DNA from: Volvariella volvacea V23
Lineage: Eukaryota; Basidiomycota; Agaricomycetes; Agaricales; Pluteaceae
NCBI GenBank assembly: GCA_000349905.1
Contig: KB722736.1
Span: 3,775,268-3,839,267, forward strand
Direction: 5' to 3'
DNA length: 64,000 nucleotides
Part shown: piece by piece, positions 48,739 through 61,595 of the stretch
Layout of the letters: every line of letters begins with the position of its first letter
Position numbering within the stretch: the stretch's first letter is position 1
Position numbers and translations under genes: made by a program
Notes under the pieces: model-generated
Databases searched by the model: none
What the model saw: only the letters and a program-made list of their open reading frames with translations
Told to the model about the DNA's origin: nothing

Positions 48739-50342
48739 ATTGAAAGGATAAAATGCTCTAAAATGCGATGAAGTCTAATGCAGAGGTCGATGAGATCCTT
48801 GAGAGTGGAAACTCGAGTGAGTTGTGCTCTTCAACAGCGCAGGCGGTCTGCTCTTTATACCCAAAGCTGCATCCCCTCGTGCGGCGTTAAGCAGACGAGG
48901 CTGGATGGTTAGACCATCCCAGCTTTCGCTAACACGCATTGTTTCGTGAGGCTGTTTGCCTTCAATTACGCATACAGAAAGTCTGTGAATGGGTCTAGTT
49001 GCGTTCAGGTACTCGATGGGGACCGGAGTAGATTCCAAGTTTTGAAGAAACCTACTGCTTCAATTCTCCGAAAGGAAAACAGCGCTTTCGTCGGGTAACA
49101 GTGATTGTAGGACGAAAAAAATGATGAAGCCAGCCAAACCGTGGGTTGGAAAACGACGGTCCAAAAGTTCCATTTCCCTGATGAGTTCAGCAGATTTGCA
49201 GAGAGAGTGTGTACTGTGGCTTCAGATACTTTGAATAGTCGACAGATCCCTTTGTAGGCCATCTGTGAGCTTGAGAGTGTACGCGCCGCCAAGCTTGGCA
49301 GCAGCAAACCTAACTTCGCGCACCCAATCAAAGATTAGTTAGCTAGTGACACCGACATGACGTAAAGTGCTGATGTCCCGTACCTGTTAAAGTTTCTCCA
49401 CTTGCAATGATGGCGCAGTGGTAAGGTGATTCCATGGTCAAACACCAGTTGATCCTTGGACAACCATTGTATTGGTTTTGGGTAATCTAGAGTCTGGACT
49501 CATAAGCCCGGGTACCGAGTTAGCGAGCTCTCATCGGTATCTGAGGTAGTGTTGGAGGATATCAGCCTCCGTGGTCATGCAGTTTACGCTGGGTCCGGAT
49601 CACTAGAAGCCTGCACTGCGCAAAAATTTCAGAGATGTGTTCTTCTTTTCGTGTTCCCTTCCAATCTGTGCATAACCTGGATGATTGCAGATGCCAGTGA
49701 AGAGCACAATGTAGCAAAACTCCTTCAATGGTACATCAAAGCAGTAAATCAACTTCACCAAACTCACCTCCTCCAAATTCCCTAAAGCGCCATGCATACG
49801 GTATGTGCCCCAACCGCACGGCGGACATCCACCAAAACTCCGCGGGGGGGGGGGGGGGGCGGGCTGGGAGCTGGCTATGCTGAAAATCATAGCATCATAT
49901 GGACGAATTACGTTGAAGGTCGTCGCACCCGACCCTGAATCGCTCGTGTAGAATTTTGTCAANNNNNNNNNNNNNNNNNNNNNNNNNNNNNNNNNNNNNN
50001 NNNNNNNNNNNNNNNNNNNNNNNNNNNNNNNNNNNNNNNNNNNNNNNNNNNNNNNNNNNNNNGCACGTTGAGATGACAACACCCCCCCCCCCTCCCCCCG
50101 GTCTCGACGGAGACCCAGGGCACACAAGACGGCTGCGACTCGGACCTTCGTCCAAGGTCCTAGGATGGCTCAAGTCGGCCCCCTGGTCACCGCTCGAATA
50201 CGAAAAACCAATCATTGCCAGAAGCTCTCGTAACCCTCAAACCTGGATCAATAATTGCGCGATATATTCGAAAAGGAAACGAGTTGCCGAATCTTACAGT
50301 CTATGGTGGCTCTAAATATCTCTATAACAATCTATCAAGCGT
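48739..50342. other. Interval between the two oxidases, with scaffold gap
   Basis: About 1.6 kb: the copy-1 promoter on the left, then sequence with no gene. It includes tRNA-like words near 49408-49510, a G run at about 49842-49858, a 100-N gap (49963-50062) and a C run at about 50081-50099. Confidence 0.45.
49963..50062. other. Assembly gap (100 N)
   Basis: Exactly 100 N. Long G and C homopolymers lie within about 120 bases on either side and may explain the break. Confidence 0.97.
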
Positions 50343-52051
50343 CTACTGGGGGAGCTTCTGGCCACCGACGAGGCGCTGGAAGACACCAGTGGGGTCATAA
50401 CGACGGGAGACATCCTTCATGAACGCGACATTTGCGTCGCCGTAGCTTCCAATGACTTGCTGGTTGAAACCGGAGTAGTTCCACATGCTGAACAAAACGG
50501 TCAGCTGTGCACGATCAAACGGCTGTAGGATTATACGCACATGTAGCGGTGGAGAAGACCGCGGCTGGCAGCGACCGAGCGAAGCTCCTCGACGAATTGC
50601 TCGTGTGCGGCGAAGACGGGGTCGGAATCTGCGAGGTTCTTGGTCGTGACGCCAAAGTAGAGGACTAGCGCGATCATCAGAGTTGGCCACGGGGCCGCGA
50701 TGAGTGTCTGAAACTTACTGGAAATAGGACGATCGATGCCCTCGAGGCCAAGAACATTACCGCCGGCCTGAAGACCCTTCTCGATCATGAACGGAGTGAT
50801 GGGCATCTTGCAGTGCAAGGCGTAGAACCCCTCAATGTTGGCGAATCGCTGAGAGAACTGGTACCAGCGCTCCGAGACCTCGTGGAAGAATTCGCGGTCG
50901 GCGAAGATGGTGATGGTGCGCTGTTGTTGGGCATCTCCATTGCTGTATCCGTCAAAGTTCTCGAACGCGAGGGGGGCGAGTTCGGTGGTGTTGCGGATGG
51001 TGTTGTGAACCCATGGGACTTCGACCCATGGTTGGAGAGAGGGAGGGAGGTTGGGTTGGTCCTTGCCGTAGTAGAATGGTGTGAAGGATTCACGTTTGCC
51101 GGTGGCGCCGTTGAAGGCCCATTGAGGGAGGATGTGGGTCTCCTTGTCATTGACAGCAGCATTGACGTGGTAGTCGTAGGTCAAGTCATCGTAGAACGGC
51201 ATTGCCTCCTCGCCATAGGTGACGAGACCACCAAGGACATTGTGTGGGCGATCGAAGATCTTGAGGTCGTAGCGGGTGACAACACCAAAGTTGTCGCCTC
51301 CGCCCTTGAGCGCCTTGTGGAGATCGGGGTGAGAGTTCGCAGATGCGACGACGACGGTGCCGTTGGCAAGAACAACCTCGTGGGCGACGACGTTGTCGAC
51401 CGAGAGACCCTCTGGGTTATTGAGGTAGGACAACCCAGCTCCCAACAAGAGACCCGTTCCGACCTGCGCATAACGACCGAGGACGGCAACCTTGTCATAG
51501 GGATCGGTAGCGCTGTACACCTCCCAGAGCCGATTGCCCGGGCCGACGTGCACGATGTTGTTGACTGGGTCGACATCGCGCTGCTTGAAGTGGCTGAACG
51601 CGATCGTGACACCGCCGTCGTTGTTCGCAGCCGCGGGGGTGGAGTGGTGCCCGCCTCCGCGAATGGAGAACTTGCACTCGTTGTCGGTGAACAGCTTGAC
51701 TGCGGTGGAGACCTCGGAGACTTCGTCGGGGATGAAGTAGCATCCGGGCGTCAGTGCGGGGACGGTACATGTAGAAGCTGCGATCGCTGTTTAGCTTTCT
51801 TTTGGCATCCAGTGGAGAGGGTTTACTTACACCAGTAGTTTCCGCTTTCCTCGCTGTATGCCGTGGTGCCAGGATACGCCACCTTGTCGGGGTAGATTGC
51901 AGAGAGCAAAGCGCACTATCGAGTAAGGAGTGAGTGTCAATGGGAGTCGCAAGGTATGCTGAACACCTACGCAGTCTGCAGCTCGTGCCGAAGGGCGCGC
52001 TGAGACGACAGCAGCAGTGACGAGAGTGAGCAAAGGAAGGCTTTGGCGCAT
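50343..52051 (-). CDS. Secreted BBE-type FAD-linked oxidase, copy 2
   Basis: Tandem paralogue of copy 1. The start MRQSLPLLTLVTAAVVSARP is a signal peptide, followed by YPDKVAYPGTTAYSEESGNYW. The flavin motif is FSIRGGGHHSTPAAANN (covalent-FAD His), then VHVGPGNRLWEVY and RYAQVGTGLLLGAGLSYLNN, again without the second Cys. LHKALKGGGDNFGVVTRYD, EVPWVHNTIRNTTELAPL and ALHCKMPITPFMIEKGLQ are nearly identical in position to copy 1. The tail is MWNYSGFNQQVIGSYGDANV, ending LVGGQKLPQ. The intron at 50665-50718 is 54 nt, a multiple of three without an in-frame stop, so a retained form would still read through; comparison with copy 1 shows it should be removed. The copy is GC-richer than copy 1 at third positions. 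Confidence 0.9.
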
Positions 52052-54924
52052 GTCGACTCGAGTTGATTCACGGAGTGAAAGACACAGGCAGACGAAGAGG
52101 TAGAAGACGCTTGAGAGAGCTCGAGGCTCGGAGGAAAACTCTGGATGAGCGATGTCCTTCCACCGCTCTCCCAGACTTACTTTTATACCCCCATCCTCCA
52201 CCACACTCCGGCGGCGTTAACACCACCCCACAAGTTTCGTTTGCCTCCAACAGCGCGTACGGCCATATTTCCAAATGGGTAAGCCATATAGTCGCTGAAC
52301 GATCACGACATGTCGTCAGTGCTGCAATCCCGGCTGGGGAGTGGGTGGGAACCATACGAGCTTTCTAAAAATAACCAACGAGGTCATTACGGGACTTTTG
52401 ATTTTTGATGAACGTCTACCCAGGTGTGGCCTCTGATTGGCTTGAACTAGCTACGTGAGCTGTGCGAATGTGTACTCACGGCCGGACGACTTATTGCACT
52501 CCGTGTAGCTTTGAGCTAGGGATAGACATGGAATGAGCAGAGTACGCACAGAATATCCCTTACGAGGCACGATATTTTTAGCACCCTCTCCCAATCCGTC
52601 CGTCGTGAAGGGTGCCCTTCTGCTTCCCAAAACTTGCTTCGGCCCCGCGGTACACACTCTCCAACTCGAACTTTAGAAACACCATAGCCAATACCCAATC
52701 ACCCAACTTACTTTCCCCTCAGGGGCGCAATAAACCTCCCAAACGGGAATACCATATGCATGCGGATTATCAAATCAAGCTCACGATGCTGAGCAACCAC
52801 CGTCCCAGCCTGGTCCTGATGATGGTGCACGAGAGACCCACGGACACTGAAGGGGATGGAACGCACTGTACAGTGACTCCAGTTTCTCCGAGTCCAATGC
52901 GAGGGGGGAGGAGGTCCATGGCCCTGGGTGTTGGTGATGGGGTCGATGGCCGGTCTGATGTCATGTCCCTGTGATGAAATGATAGAAACTGTCATCGTCA
53001 TCGTCAATTCCGTTATTCTAGTGAGATGTGAGCATCGGGACTAGGAGCCAACACGATACAACTGGCGGTGGATTGCATGGCAGGTTACGGCGTCGATCTG
53101 CGCGTCCCAAAAGCAGACATCACGTACCATGACGTTGTTCATACCGTTAGCGCTCGCCCGTTAAATCTCAAAGACTACAAAACCTGACGAGTAACGCGCT
53201 TTTTTTCGCGCCGAGTCTTGGCAGAAAGGAATGCTATTCCTGACGGCCACCGACGGCCTTGCACGCACTAGCATCCTTCTACACCCTGAAAAAAAATTGT
53301 GATACTTCTCCATGCATGGCCAGCACAGGGTAGATCTATCGCATGGAAATCGAGTTCTCAAGGGTTTGCCTGTACGACTTTCGTTTTGTCATTGATCCGT
53401 GTTTCTCTGGTGGGTGTGTGCCAGAGAACAAGTAGAACCTATGGACTGGCAAAACGATGTTGCACTAGCGCGTCGGAGATTCAGCGGCTTTTAGATGCGA
53501 GGTGAGGACTTGCAGAGATGACTGGGCAAGAATGACGCCGAACAATGCAATGCACAGAAAGAGCGGTCGCGATGCAGTGGAGTGCTATGCACTAAAGGTT
53601 ACGAGAGATATTTTTGTAACGGAGCAGAGTGAGCTTTTCTGATTGCGGGTGCATGGGTTTGGGGAACAGATCAGAGAGAAGTTGCTGGCGAGGTGGATTG
53701 CGAGTACTCTGCGCTGATTCCAGGCACTGTTGATTGATTCGCTTCCGGTTGGTACTTCTCGGATGAGGCAGGAAGTGCTCGTGTCAGGCTGATTTTGGTG
53801 GATGGTGGGGCAGCAGGTTCACTAGACAGTAACTGTCAACGTGATTGGTGACTGACATGCCACTGCTGACGGTCACTTGCGTAAGCCCCTAGACTAGTAG
53901 ACCCGGTTAATTCGGTCGATGGAGCCCATCTGGGCCGTTACAAAGCATGACATCCCTCACAGCGCCGACGCAGAGGGACAGTAGGAGATGTGAATGGTGT
54001 GGAGGCGTGGAATTGGTTGTGCCGAGTATCAACAGGCCCTTCGATCTCTTCATACTACGGCACAACCAAACTGCATGCACCTCCAAAGATCTTTACAAAC
54101 CAAGCCCGAGACCTGATCCTGAGAAGAGGAGCAACAGTCATGAAAAGAAGATTGATGGGATATGGAGATGGAGGCAACATAACCCACGATGCTGAGTTGT
54201 TCCGTCTGCTTCGATATCAAGAGTACTCGGTGTTAAGGCACGAAGCAAGTGCAGACCCGGATACCCTTTTGCTATGCCATGATTCCGACACTGAGCAGGT
54301 TTGTTCGTAGTGTGGCTAGAGGAAGTGGGGCTGACGTGACGAGCTAATGAGTTTACCACAAAGAGACCGTATCTATCGGCAGGTGTGCTGCAAGGCGACG
54401 GTCGTGTAGTTGCAGTCAGGACCCCGCCGGTTCAACAAAATACAAAACTCTGGTCACGGGTCTGTCACGCTCACACTGCACACTGTCCGCGACAGCCGAA
54501 ACTTCAATTACCCAATCCCCTCGCCTTTTACTAGGGGATTCCGTGGAGTTTCGGACTATAATGTCGCGTTGCAATCTTTGGAACCCCCACAACGCTCTCC
54601 GAGCATTGCGTCTCTTTTGGTGCTTTTTGCAACCATCCTATATTGCATCGATTGCTACGCGGCAACTGTCTTGCCTTTCGTGATCTGCGCGACAGCTTGT
54701 CTCGCATTCAATGTCTCCACTACATTTCTTGGACCATCGATCTGAGAGACACGCTGTCCCTGCAGACATTTTATGCAACCGACGGAGAACTTGAGGAACG
54801 GCTGACATCAGCCACGATAAGATGAGTTGCCAAAAAAAGGTCGTGCGAACATCTGCGATTGGACCGAGGACGCGCGTCGCGTACAAGTCCTCAAGCATAC
54901 AAGTCCCTTTAGCCTCCTCCTACC
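52052..54924. other. Gene-poor interval upstream of RPN1
   Basis: About 2.9 kb between divergent genes (oxidase copy 2 and RPN1). Several frames of 60-120 codons exist on both strands, but none has a motif or splice pattern I can support. No RNA gene or transposon is recognised. Confidence 0.4.
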
Positions 54925-57900
54925 ATGCCCGAGCCCACAGAATTCAGCATCAAGGTCCATTCGAAGGATCCCAAGAAGGAGGAGAAGCCCAACGACAAGC
55001 CAGATTTCACTGGTGCATCCAAGCTGTCGAAAGACGGCAAAGGCGATGCGGAGGGAGAGGGAGAGGAGCTGGTAATGTCGTTTGCCTTGATCTGTGGGCT
55101 TGGCTAACAATGCATAGTCAGAGGAGGATCTGCAGTTGAAGAACGAGCTGGAGATGCTGGTAGAACGGTTAAAGGTGAGCTACTGCTCGAATGCATACCC
55201 ATTACGAATGCTCACGCACTTCAAGGAACCCGATACTGGATTATACCGCCCCGCACTAGAGACCCTACGGACACTAATTAGAACATCCACGTCGTCGATG
55301 ACATCAGTACCCAAGCCCTTAAAGTTCCTCCGACCACACTACCCCGACCTGCAGGGGCTGTACGAGACGTGGCCCGCATCCGAAGACAAGGTGAGCCTTT
55401 CCTCGTCGCGCATTCGCGTCTGCTCATTCCTTACGGACCCCACTCAAGAGCCTGTTTGCCGACATCCTCTCCGTCCTGGCCATGACCTATTCCGACACGC
55501 AACCCCGCGGGACACTCAAATACCGCATGTTGGCCGATGAGCTGAGACCCGCGAGCACCACCCTGGCAGATCCCGGCACATGGGGACACGAATACGTGCG
55601 ACATCTGGCTGCTGAGCTCGGGGAGGAGTATGCCTACCGAGAACAAGAGGGATTGAGAAGGAACGAGGTCACGCAGGCACCTATCCCCGATGGCAAGGAG
55701 CCCCAGCTTCCCGGTACCATCGAAGATCTCCGTGCCCTCGCCAAAACTTGTGCTGCCTTCTTGCTCAGCCATAATGCTGAGCCAGACGCGGTCGACCTGT
55801 TGGAAGAACTAGAAATTGTGGACGAGATTGCCGACTTGGTGGACGAAAATACCTATAGCCGCGTGTGTACTTATATGATTCGGTAAGTGTTCATCCTATC
55901 TAACGTTGACACTGGACTGAGTATGTGTAGCTGTGTTAATTTCCTTCCCCCACCTGACGACTTGACCTTCCTCCGAGCGGCACATGCAATCTACGTGCAA
56001 TACCACAAGTTCCCAGAGGCCCTTGCACTTGCAATTCGTCTCGGCGACCAGGATTTGGTCAGAGAAGACTTTGAAGCTCCCGGCAACCCGTAAGCATCCC
56101 GATTCCTGCACTCTCGTTCCTTGCTGACCTAGCCCAAAGTCTCATGAAACGCCAACTCGCATTCATGCTAGCCCGCGCCCAAGTCCCCATCGAATGGCTG
56201 CACCCCCCTTCGGACGACGAAAACCCGGACACAGAGATGGAAGCCGACTACCAAGAAGAACTGCCCGAGGACCTGGTCGACTGCCTGAGCAACACGCGCC
56301 TCAGCCAGCACTTCCGCGACTTTGGCAAGGAGCTGGGCGTGCTGGAGGCGAAATCGCTGGAGGACGTGTACAAGTCCCATTTGGAGAACACAAGTATGTC
56401 GATGCGGTTGCCTGCGCCGCTTTGGAGCGTGCTGAATCGATTTTCAGGACCGGGAACGACGGCGAATGTGGACTCTGCCCGGGCGAATCTGGCGGGGACG
56501 TTTGTGAATGCGTTTGTGAATGCCGGGTTTGGTAATGATCCGCTGATGGCTAATGCTGAGGAGGGATCGGGGTGGGTGTACAAGAATAAGGACCATGGTG
56601 TGTTTTGAGTCTTGCTGTGATGTCCCAGGAATTTATTGTCCTGCTAGGAATGTTGAGTGCTGCTGCATCGCTTGGTGTCAGTCTGCTATGGGACACAGAC
56701 GGCCTAAGCCATGTCGACAAGTATACATATGCCTCTGAAGAGTACATCAAGGTACGTCTGTCCACGCCCTGATCGTGTTCATACTAACTTATCGGGACAC
56801 AGGCTGGTGCATACCTTGCAACAGGTATCCTAAACTGCGGTGTACGCACAGAATCAGACGCCGCGCTAGCCCTCCTTGGCGAACACGTCGAAAACAAATC
56901 CGTCCCTCTCAAAACGAGCGCCATCATCGGCCTCGGCATCGCCTACGTCGGCTCCCACCGCGACGATCTCCTACCGTACCTCCTCCCACACGTCGCGGAC
57001 GACAATGTCTCGATGGAGGTGGCCAGCCTGGCTGCCCTCGCGCTGGGGTTCATCTTTGTCGGGAGCGAGAGCGGCGAGGTTACGGGGACGATTTTGCAGA
57101 CGCTGATGGAGAAGGCGGAGAGGGGGGACAAGTCGTTGGACGACAAGTGGGCAAAGTTTATGGTGCTGGGGTTGGGGTTGCTGTATCTTGGTAGGTGGCT
57201 GTGGTGCAACTTTGCTTGGTGGGGGCGTTGCTGAGAACCTTTTGGATCAGGTCTGCAGGAGACTTGTGATGCGACCATTGCGACTCTGAAAGCTATTGAT
57301 CACCCTATAGCGAAGACTGCTCAGATATTGGTCGAGGCGTGCGCCTACGCTGGTACTGGGAATGTACTCAAGGTACAGACAATGCTCCACCACTGTGACG
57401 AGCATATCGACACGTCGACAAAACCGGAAGACAAGAACGACAAGAACAAAACGCCCGAGCCAAAGAAGGACGACTCGTTCCAGGCGTTCGCCACCATCGC
57501 GGTGGCACTGATCGCCATGGGCGAAGACATTGGCGCCGAAATGTCACTGAGGACCTTCAACCACCTCGTGCGCATTCGTATTCCCATCACACGTAGCTAG
57601 ACCCAATCTAATCTAATACAATAATCTTGTATCTCCAGATGCACTACGGCGAACCCATCATCCGCAAATCCGTCCCACTCGCCATCGGCCTCGTGAGCGC
57701 GTCAAACCCACAATTGCCGATCCTCGACACGCTCTCCAAATACAGCCACGACTCGGACCTCTCCGTCGCGCTCAACGCCATCTTCGCCATGGGCCTCGTC
57801 GGCGCGGGCACGAACAACGCCCGGCTGGCGCAGATGCTCCGCCAGCTCGCGGGGTACTACTATAAAGAGCCGGATTGTCTGTTTATGGTCCGCGTGGCGC

Positions 57901-58480
57901 AGGGACTGGTGCATCTGGGCAAGGGGACGTTGGGCCTTAATCCGTTCTTTTGCGATAGGACGATTATGGGCCGGCCGGCGATTGCGGGGCTGTTGGCGAC
58001 GTTGGTGGCGTTTACGGATGCGAAAGCATGTAAGTGGTTTTGGATTTGTGCTGCGCGTTGTGGTGGGCTGACGGTGGAGGTGGAATTGTGGCGTAGTTAT
58101 TCTGGATAAGTATCATTGGATGCTGTTCTTCCTCGTGCCGGCTATTTATCCCCGGTTCCTGATTGCGCTGGACGACGAGCTGAACCCCATGCCCGTTACC
58201 GTCCGTGTTGGTCAGGTAAGCAACTTTTCTTGCCCCGTAACCCCAGCTGCGACGTTTTACTAATTTCTTCCCCTTTTAGGCCGTGGACGTCGTCGGCCAA
58301 GCAGGCAAACCACGGACAATATCGGGCTTCCAGACGCACCAGACGCCCGTCCGGCTGGGCACGACGGAGAGAGCGGAGCTGGCGACGGAGGAGTATATAC
58401 CGTTTGCGCACGTGCTGGAAGGGTTTGTGATTCTGCAGAAGAATCCGGGGTGGGAGAAGGACGACAAGATGGATTTGTGA
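54925..58480 (+). CDS. RPN1: 26S proteasome regulatory subunit Rpn1
   Basis: Largest non-ATPase base subunit of the 19S particle, docking ubiquitin, ubiquitin-like shuttle factors and Ubp6. The start [20 protein letters not shown] leads to a charged N-terminus, then [32 protein letters not shown] ([15 protein letters not shown]) and [15 protein letters not shown], all conserved in Rpn1/PSMD2. The central toroid of proteasome/cyclosome repeats is visible as [73 protein letters not shown] and [20 protein letters not shown]. The C-terminal end is [17 protein letters not shown], ending DDKMDL. About ten short introns are implied. It is a housekeeping gene standing between the oxidase pair and the reductase array, so that accessory region is not a pure cluster. 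Confidence 0.95.
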
Positions 58481-58675
58481 ACGGGTGTATGAGGTTTTTG
58501 TGCTATTCATGTTGTTGGCGCTTTGAAGTGCAATGCGATAAAAACTTAATTTGTATAGACGCTTGAGCGGTGCGGGCGATTTGGACGGTCAGGTTCCTGG
58601 GTGACTTGGGATGAGTTTATCTCGGCGCAGGAGACGAGCCATTGCATGCGTTCAAGTTTATTGTACAAGTATACT

Positions 58676-59684
58676 TCAGTTCTGTGGCACCCACAAGGCC
58701 TTGTTCTCCTCAAACCAATCCCTAAGATGACGTTTACCAACGTACTTCCTCTCGAACCTCGAGGCGGCCTCCTCCACCCCCTGGGCAATAAGCCCCTCCA
58801 CAGAACTAAGGGTTGTAGCAAACTCTTCCGTCAGCCCCCTCCCAACATACCACGCCACATGTTCCTCCTGGGTCTGTCTCTTATGAACGATCTTGCGTCC
58901 AAGCACTTCAGAAGCCAAGTTGGCCACCTAGATAGTACACCAAAAAAGGCGGTGAGTATGGTGTCTGGATTGGAGCGTTAATGAGGCTTACGTCGTCGAA
59001 GGTTAGGACATCAGGACCGGCGATGACCCAGTCGGTGTTGGGGCTTGGTTCTATCACGAGGGCTTTGACGGCCGCTTCGGCAATGTCGTCTACGGCGATG
59101 AAGGGCACCTTGCCGTCTCCGCCCACGGTCGGGATTTCGTTCTGGTCGCGGATCGATTGGAGCCATTGGGCTTGAAAGTTCTCTGCGCGCGAAAGGCCCG
59201 CCGGGTGTGGGTTGGTGAGTACAATTTCCCAGGGAGGTTGGGAAGGTGGTGAAGACTGACCAAAGAACCAGCTGGGCCTCAGGACGACAAAGTCGATCTG
59301 TGGCTGTCGTTGGATCAAGTACTCGTGCACCTTGCCCATGGCGAGATCCCCAGGCTCAAGAGCTGAGGAACCTAGCAGCACGTATCGCTTCACGCCTTTC
59401 TCGATGCCCAACTCGATGAAGGGTTTCATGGACGCCAGGTTGTCCAGAGTGGTCGGAGCGATCAAGTATACGCGGTCGATGACACTAATTCCTAGCTTCT
59501 CGGTTTCGGTGAATGGAGTTGCGTGCGTAGCCGGGTTGAGCCAGTCGAATTGGATGCTGGGGATGTCTGGGGAGGGAGATTTCCCGGAGCGAGAGGCGAC
59601 GAGGACTGAGTGGCCTGCGTTGTGGAGCAGTTTGGAGAGGGGAACGCCCGTTTGGCCGGTTCCGCCTATGATGAGGATTGTCAT
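58676..59684 (-). CDS. EasG-type NAD(P)-binding reductase, paralogue 2 (intact)
   Basis: First of three tandem minus-strand paralogues. Exons 59261-59684, 58992-59182 and 58676-58927 give 288 residues. MTILIIGGTGQTGVPLSKLL carries the GGTGQTG dinucleotide loop, followed by LLHNAGHSVLVASRSGK, DRVYLIAPTTLDNLASMKP, GIEKGVKRYVLLGSSAL, FVVLRPSWFF-ENFQAQW, KVPFIAVDDIAEAAVKAL and DWVIAGPDVLTFDD. It ends KRHLRDWFEENKALWVPQ. Both intron positions match paralogues 1, 3 and 4. The first intron has a GTCAGT donor and, because it is open in frame, can look like coding sequence. It is convergent with RPN1 (195 bp between stops). The substrate is unknown. It is the only complete copy in the array. Confidence 0.87.
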
Positions 59685-60616
59685 GTCTGAGGCGGGCGAG
59701 ATTGTGTGATTGTGCGTTCAACCATAGGGTGCTTTAGCTTCTTATATCTCGTCCAGCACTATCGAGTGTCGTTTATTGGAATAGCTCAAGGTGAACCCTA
59801 CCCTACAATGGGTACGGAGCAGTGTCTCTGATTCATCAGCCAGCCGGGACGCGTCATAAGCCCCACTGCTGGTGCTGTTGCCCAGTCTTGCCTAACCTGA
59901 ACGATATCCATTTGGGGGAGTCCTACATGTCAGCCAAGTAGTAGGGCGGTGACTACTTACTCAGCCTGAGAATCCAAAGAGGAAGTATCTGCTTTCAACG
60001 TCAATGATCCTTCAAATGAACTAGGAGTCCTTGGGAACTACAAAGCACGGATATATGATCAAATTCGGATGGTATACCAGACCCAATAGCGGGCTGCCAT
60101 ACCTTCAGCAAGTTGCTTTTGAATCTGAAAAGGCTCGAGCTGTGACTGTACATCAACGGTCGCAGTCCTTAGTGATAGAAATCTTAACCCGGTTAGGGAA
60201 CAAGGATTTGAGGGGGCATCAGTGCATACGCAGTTCCCGCCGGCGAGAATGCCCCGCAGGTTTTGTCAGCTTGTATCTTGGCTTGCTCGGTCGTGAACTG
60301 TGACGTACGCTCTATCTTCCAGTATACACTATTAGCACCGTTGATGGGGAAGGGTGGAGAAAGTGGAAGAAGGAGTGTAGTAGCTGGATGACGCGTTGGA
60401 TGGGGCCAGGAGGAAGACATGGAAAGCCGTTCTAATCCTACAATACCTGATTAATTGGCGCCCCTCAAAGCGTAGCCTCGGATAGATGTCCATAATTCTA
60501 CCAGCCAGTTTAAACTTGCATGAACGTTTGGGTGATGGAATTGGAATAGTCGTGTCACATTCAAAAACACTATCTTATCTGATATACACGCAAACAAGTA
60601 CCATTTAAGACACACT
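59685..60616. other. Spacer, promoter of reductase paralogue 2
   Basis: About 0.93 kb. CTTATATCTCGTC about 60 bases upstream of the paralogue-2 start resembles CTTATACGTCGTC upstream of paralogue 3, a possible shared core promoter. No gene is seen. Confidence 0.4.
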
Positions 60617-61595
60617 TCATGGTGAGCTTTTCGGCACCCATACAGCCTTGTTCTCCTCGAACCAGTCTTTGAGGTGACGCTTCCCGACATACTTTCTCTC
60701 TGATTTCACAACAGCCTCCTCTGCCGCTTGTGCAATATACGCTTCCGCGGTGCTGAGCACCTCGGAATACTTCTTTGGATACCCTGCCGCAGTGTAAAAA
60801 GCCACATGTTCGTCATGGGTTTGCCTGTTGTGGACGATTTTACGCCCAAGGACCTCAGAAGCTAGGTTTGCTACCTGGATGTTAGAACATTAGTGAGCAA
60901 TAAATCTTTCAGCATAGAGGTGCAGCTTACATCACCGAAAGTTAGGAGATCAGGACCGACAATGATCCAATCGGTATTAGGACTCGGCTCTTCGGTAAAG
61001 GCTTTGAAAGCCGCTTCTGCAATATCATCTGCACCAATAAATGGAACCTTGCCGTCTTCACCCCTACTTGGAACTTCATTTAGGTCGCGAATCGCACGAA
61101 GCCACTGATCTCTAAAGTTCTCTGTAATGCACGGGTAGGTGAGATGAGAAGCAGATTTTAAGTGCCGGAAATACTGACCAAAAAACCAACTAGGTCTCAA
61201 AACAACATATTCCACCTTCCTTTGAACAAGGTACTCGTGTACCTTGCCCAAACCGGGATATCCAATCTCAATTCCCGAAGCGCTCAACAACACAAACCTC
61301 TTCACTCCCTTCTCGATGCCCAAGTCGATCAAGGGCTTCATAGTCCCCAACGTATCCAATGTCTTCGGAGATACCAAGTATACGCGATCAACCGGACTAA
61401 TACCAAGTTTTTCTGTTTCGGTGAATAAGTTGGCATGAGTCGCGGCATCGAACCAGTCGAACTTGACGCCATAAATGCCAGGGGAGGGAGGTTTTCCTGA
61501 GCGAGAGGCTACAAGGACTGAGTAACCTGCATCATGAGAAGTTTGGAGAGTGGAGAGCCAGTTTGACCGGTACCGCCCAGGAGCAGGATAGTCAT
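60617..61595 (-). pseudogene. EasG-type reductase paralogue 3, frameshifted
   Basis: The start MTILLLGGTGQTGSPLSKLL is well preserved. Directly after this, at about 61533-61537, one base is missing relative to paralogues 2 and 4: they read KLLHNAG, here the frame runs into MMQVTQSL and a TAG. Removing the shift restores HDAGYSVLVASRSGK in the next frame, and the rest is then open: DRVYLVSPKTLDTLGTMKP, GIEKGVKRFVLLSASGI, YVVLRPSWFF-ENFRDQW, KVPFIGADDIAEAAFKAF, DWIIVGPDLLTFGDV, ending VWVPKSSP. With a single lesion, this is either a recent pseudogene or a base missed in the assembly. Confidence 0.75.

Noticed and set aside
50813..51838. 341-codon plus-strand frame opposite oxidase copy 2
   Set aside because: Antisense shadow of the oxidase coding strand; similar shadows occur opposite copy 1 in the same place.
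52052..54924. Possible small secreted proteins upstream of RPN1
   Set aside because: Frames are short, lack a convincing signal peptide and occur equally on both strands.
60180..60205. Telomere-like CCCGGTTAGGG word
   Set aside because: Single occurrence, not a repeat array.
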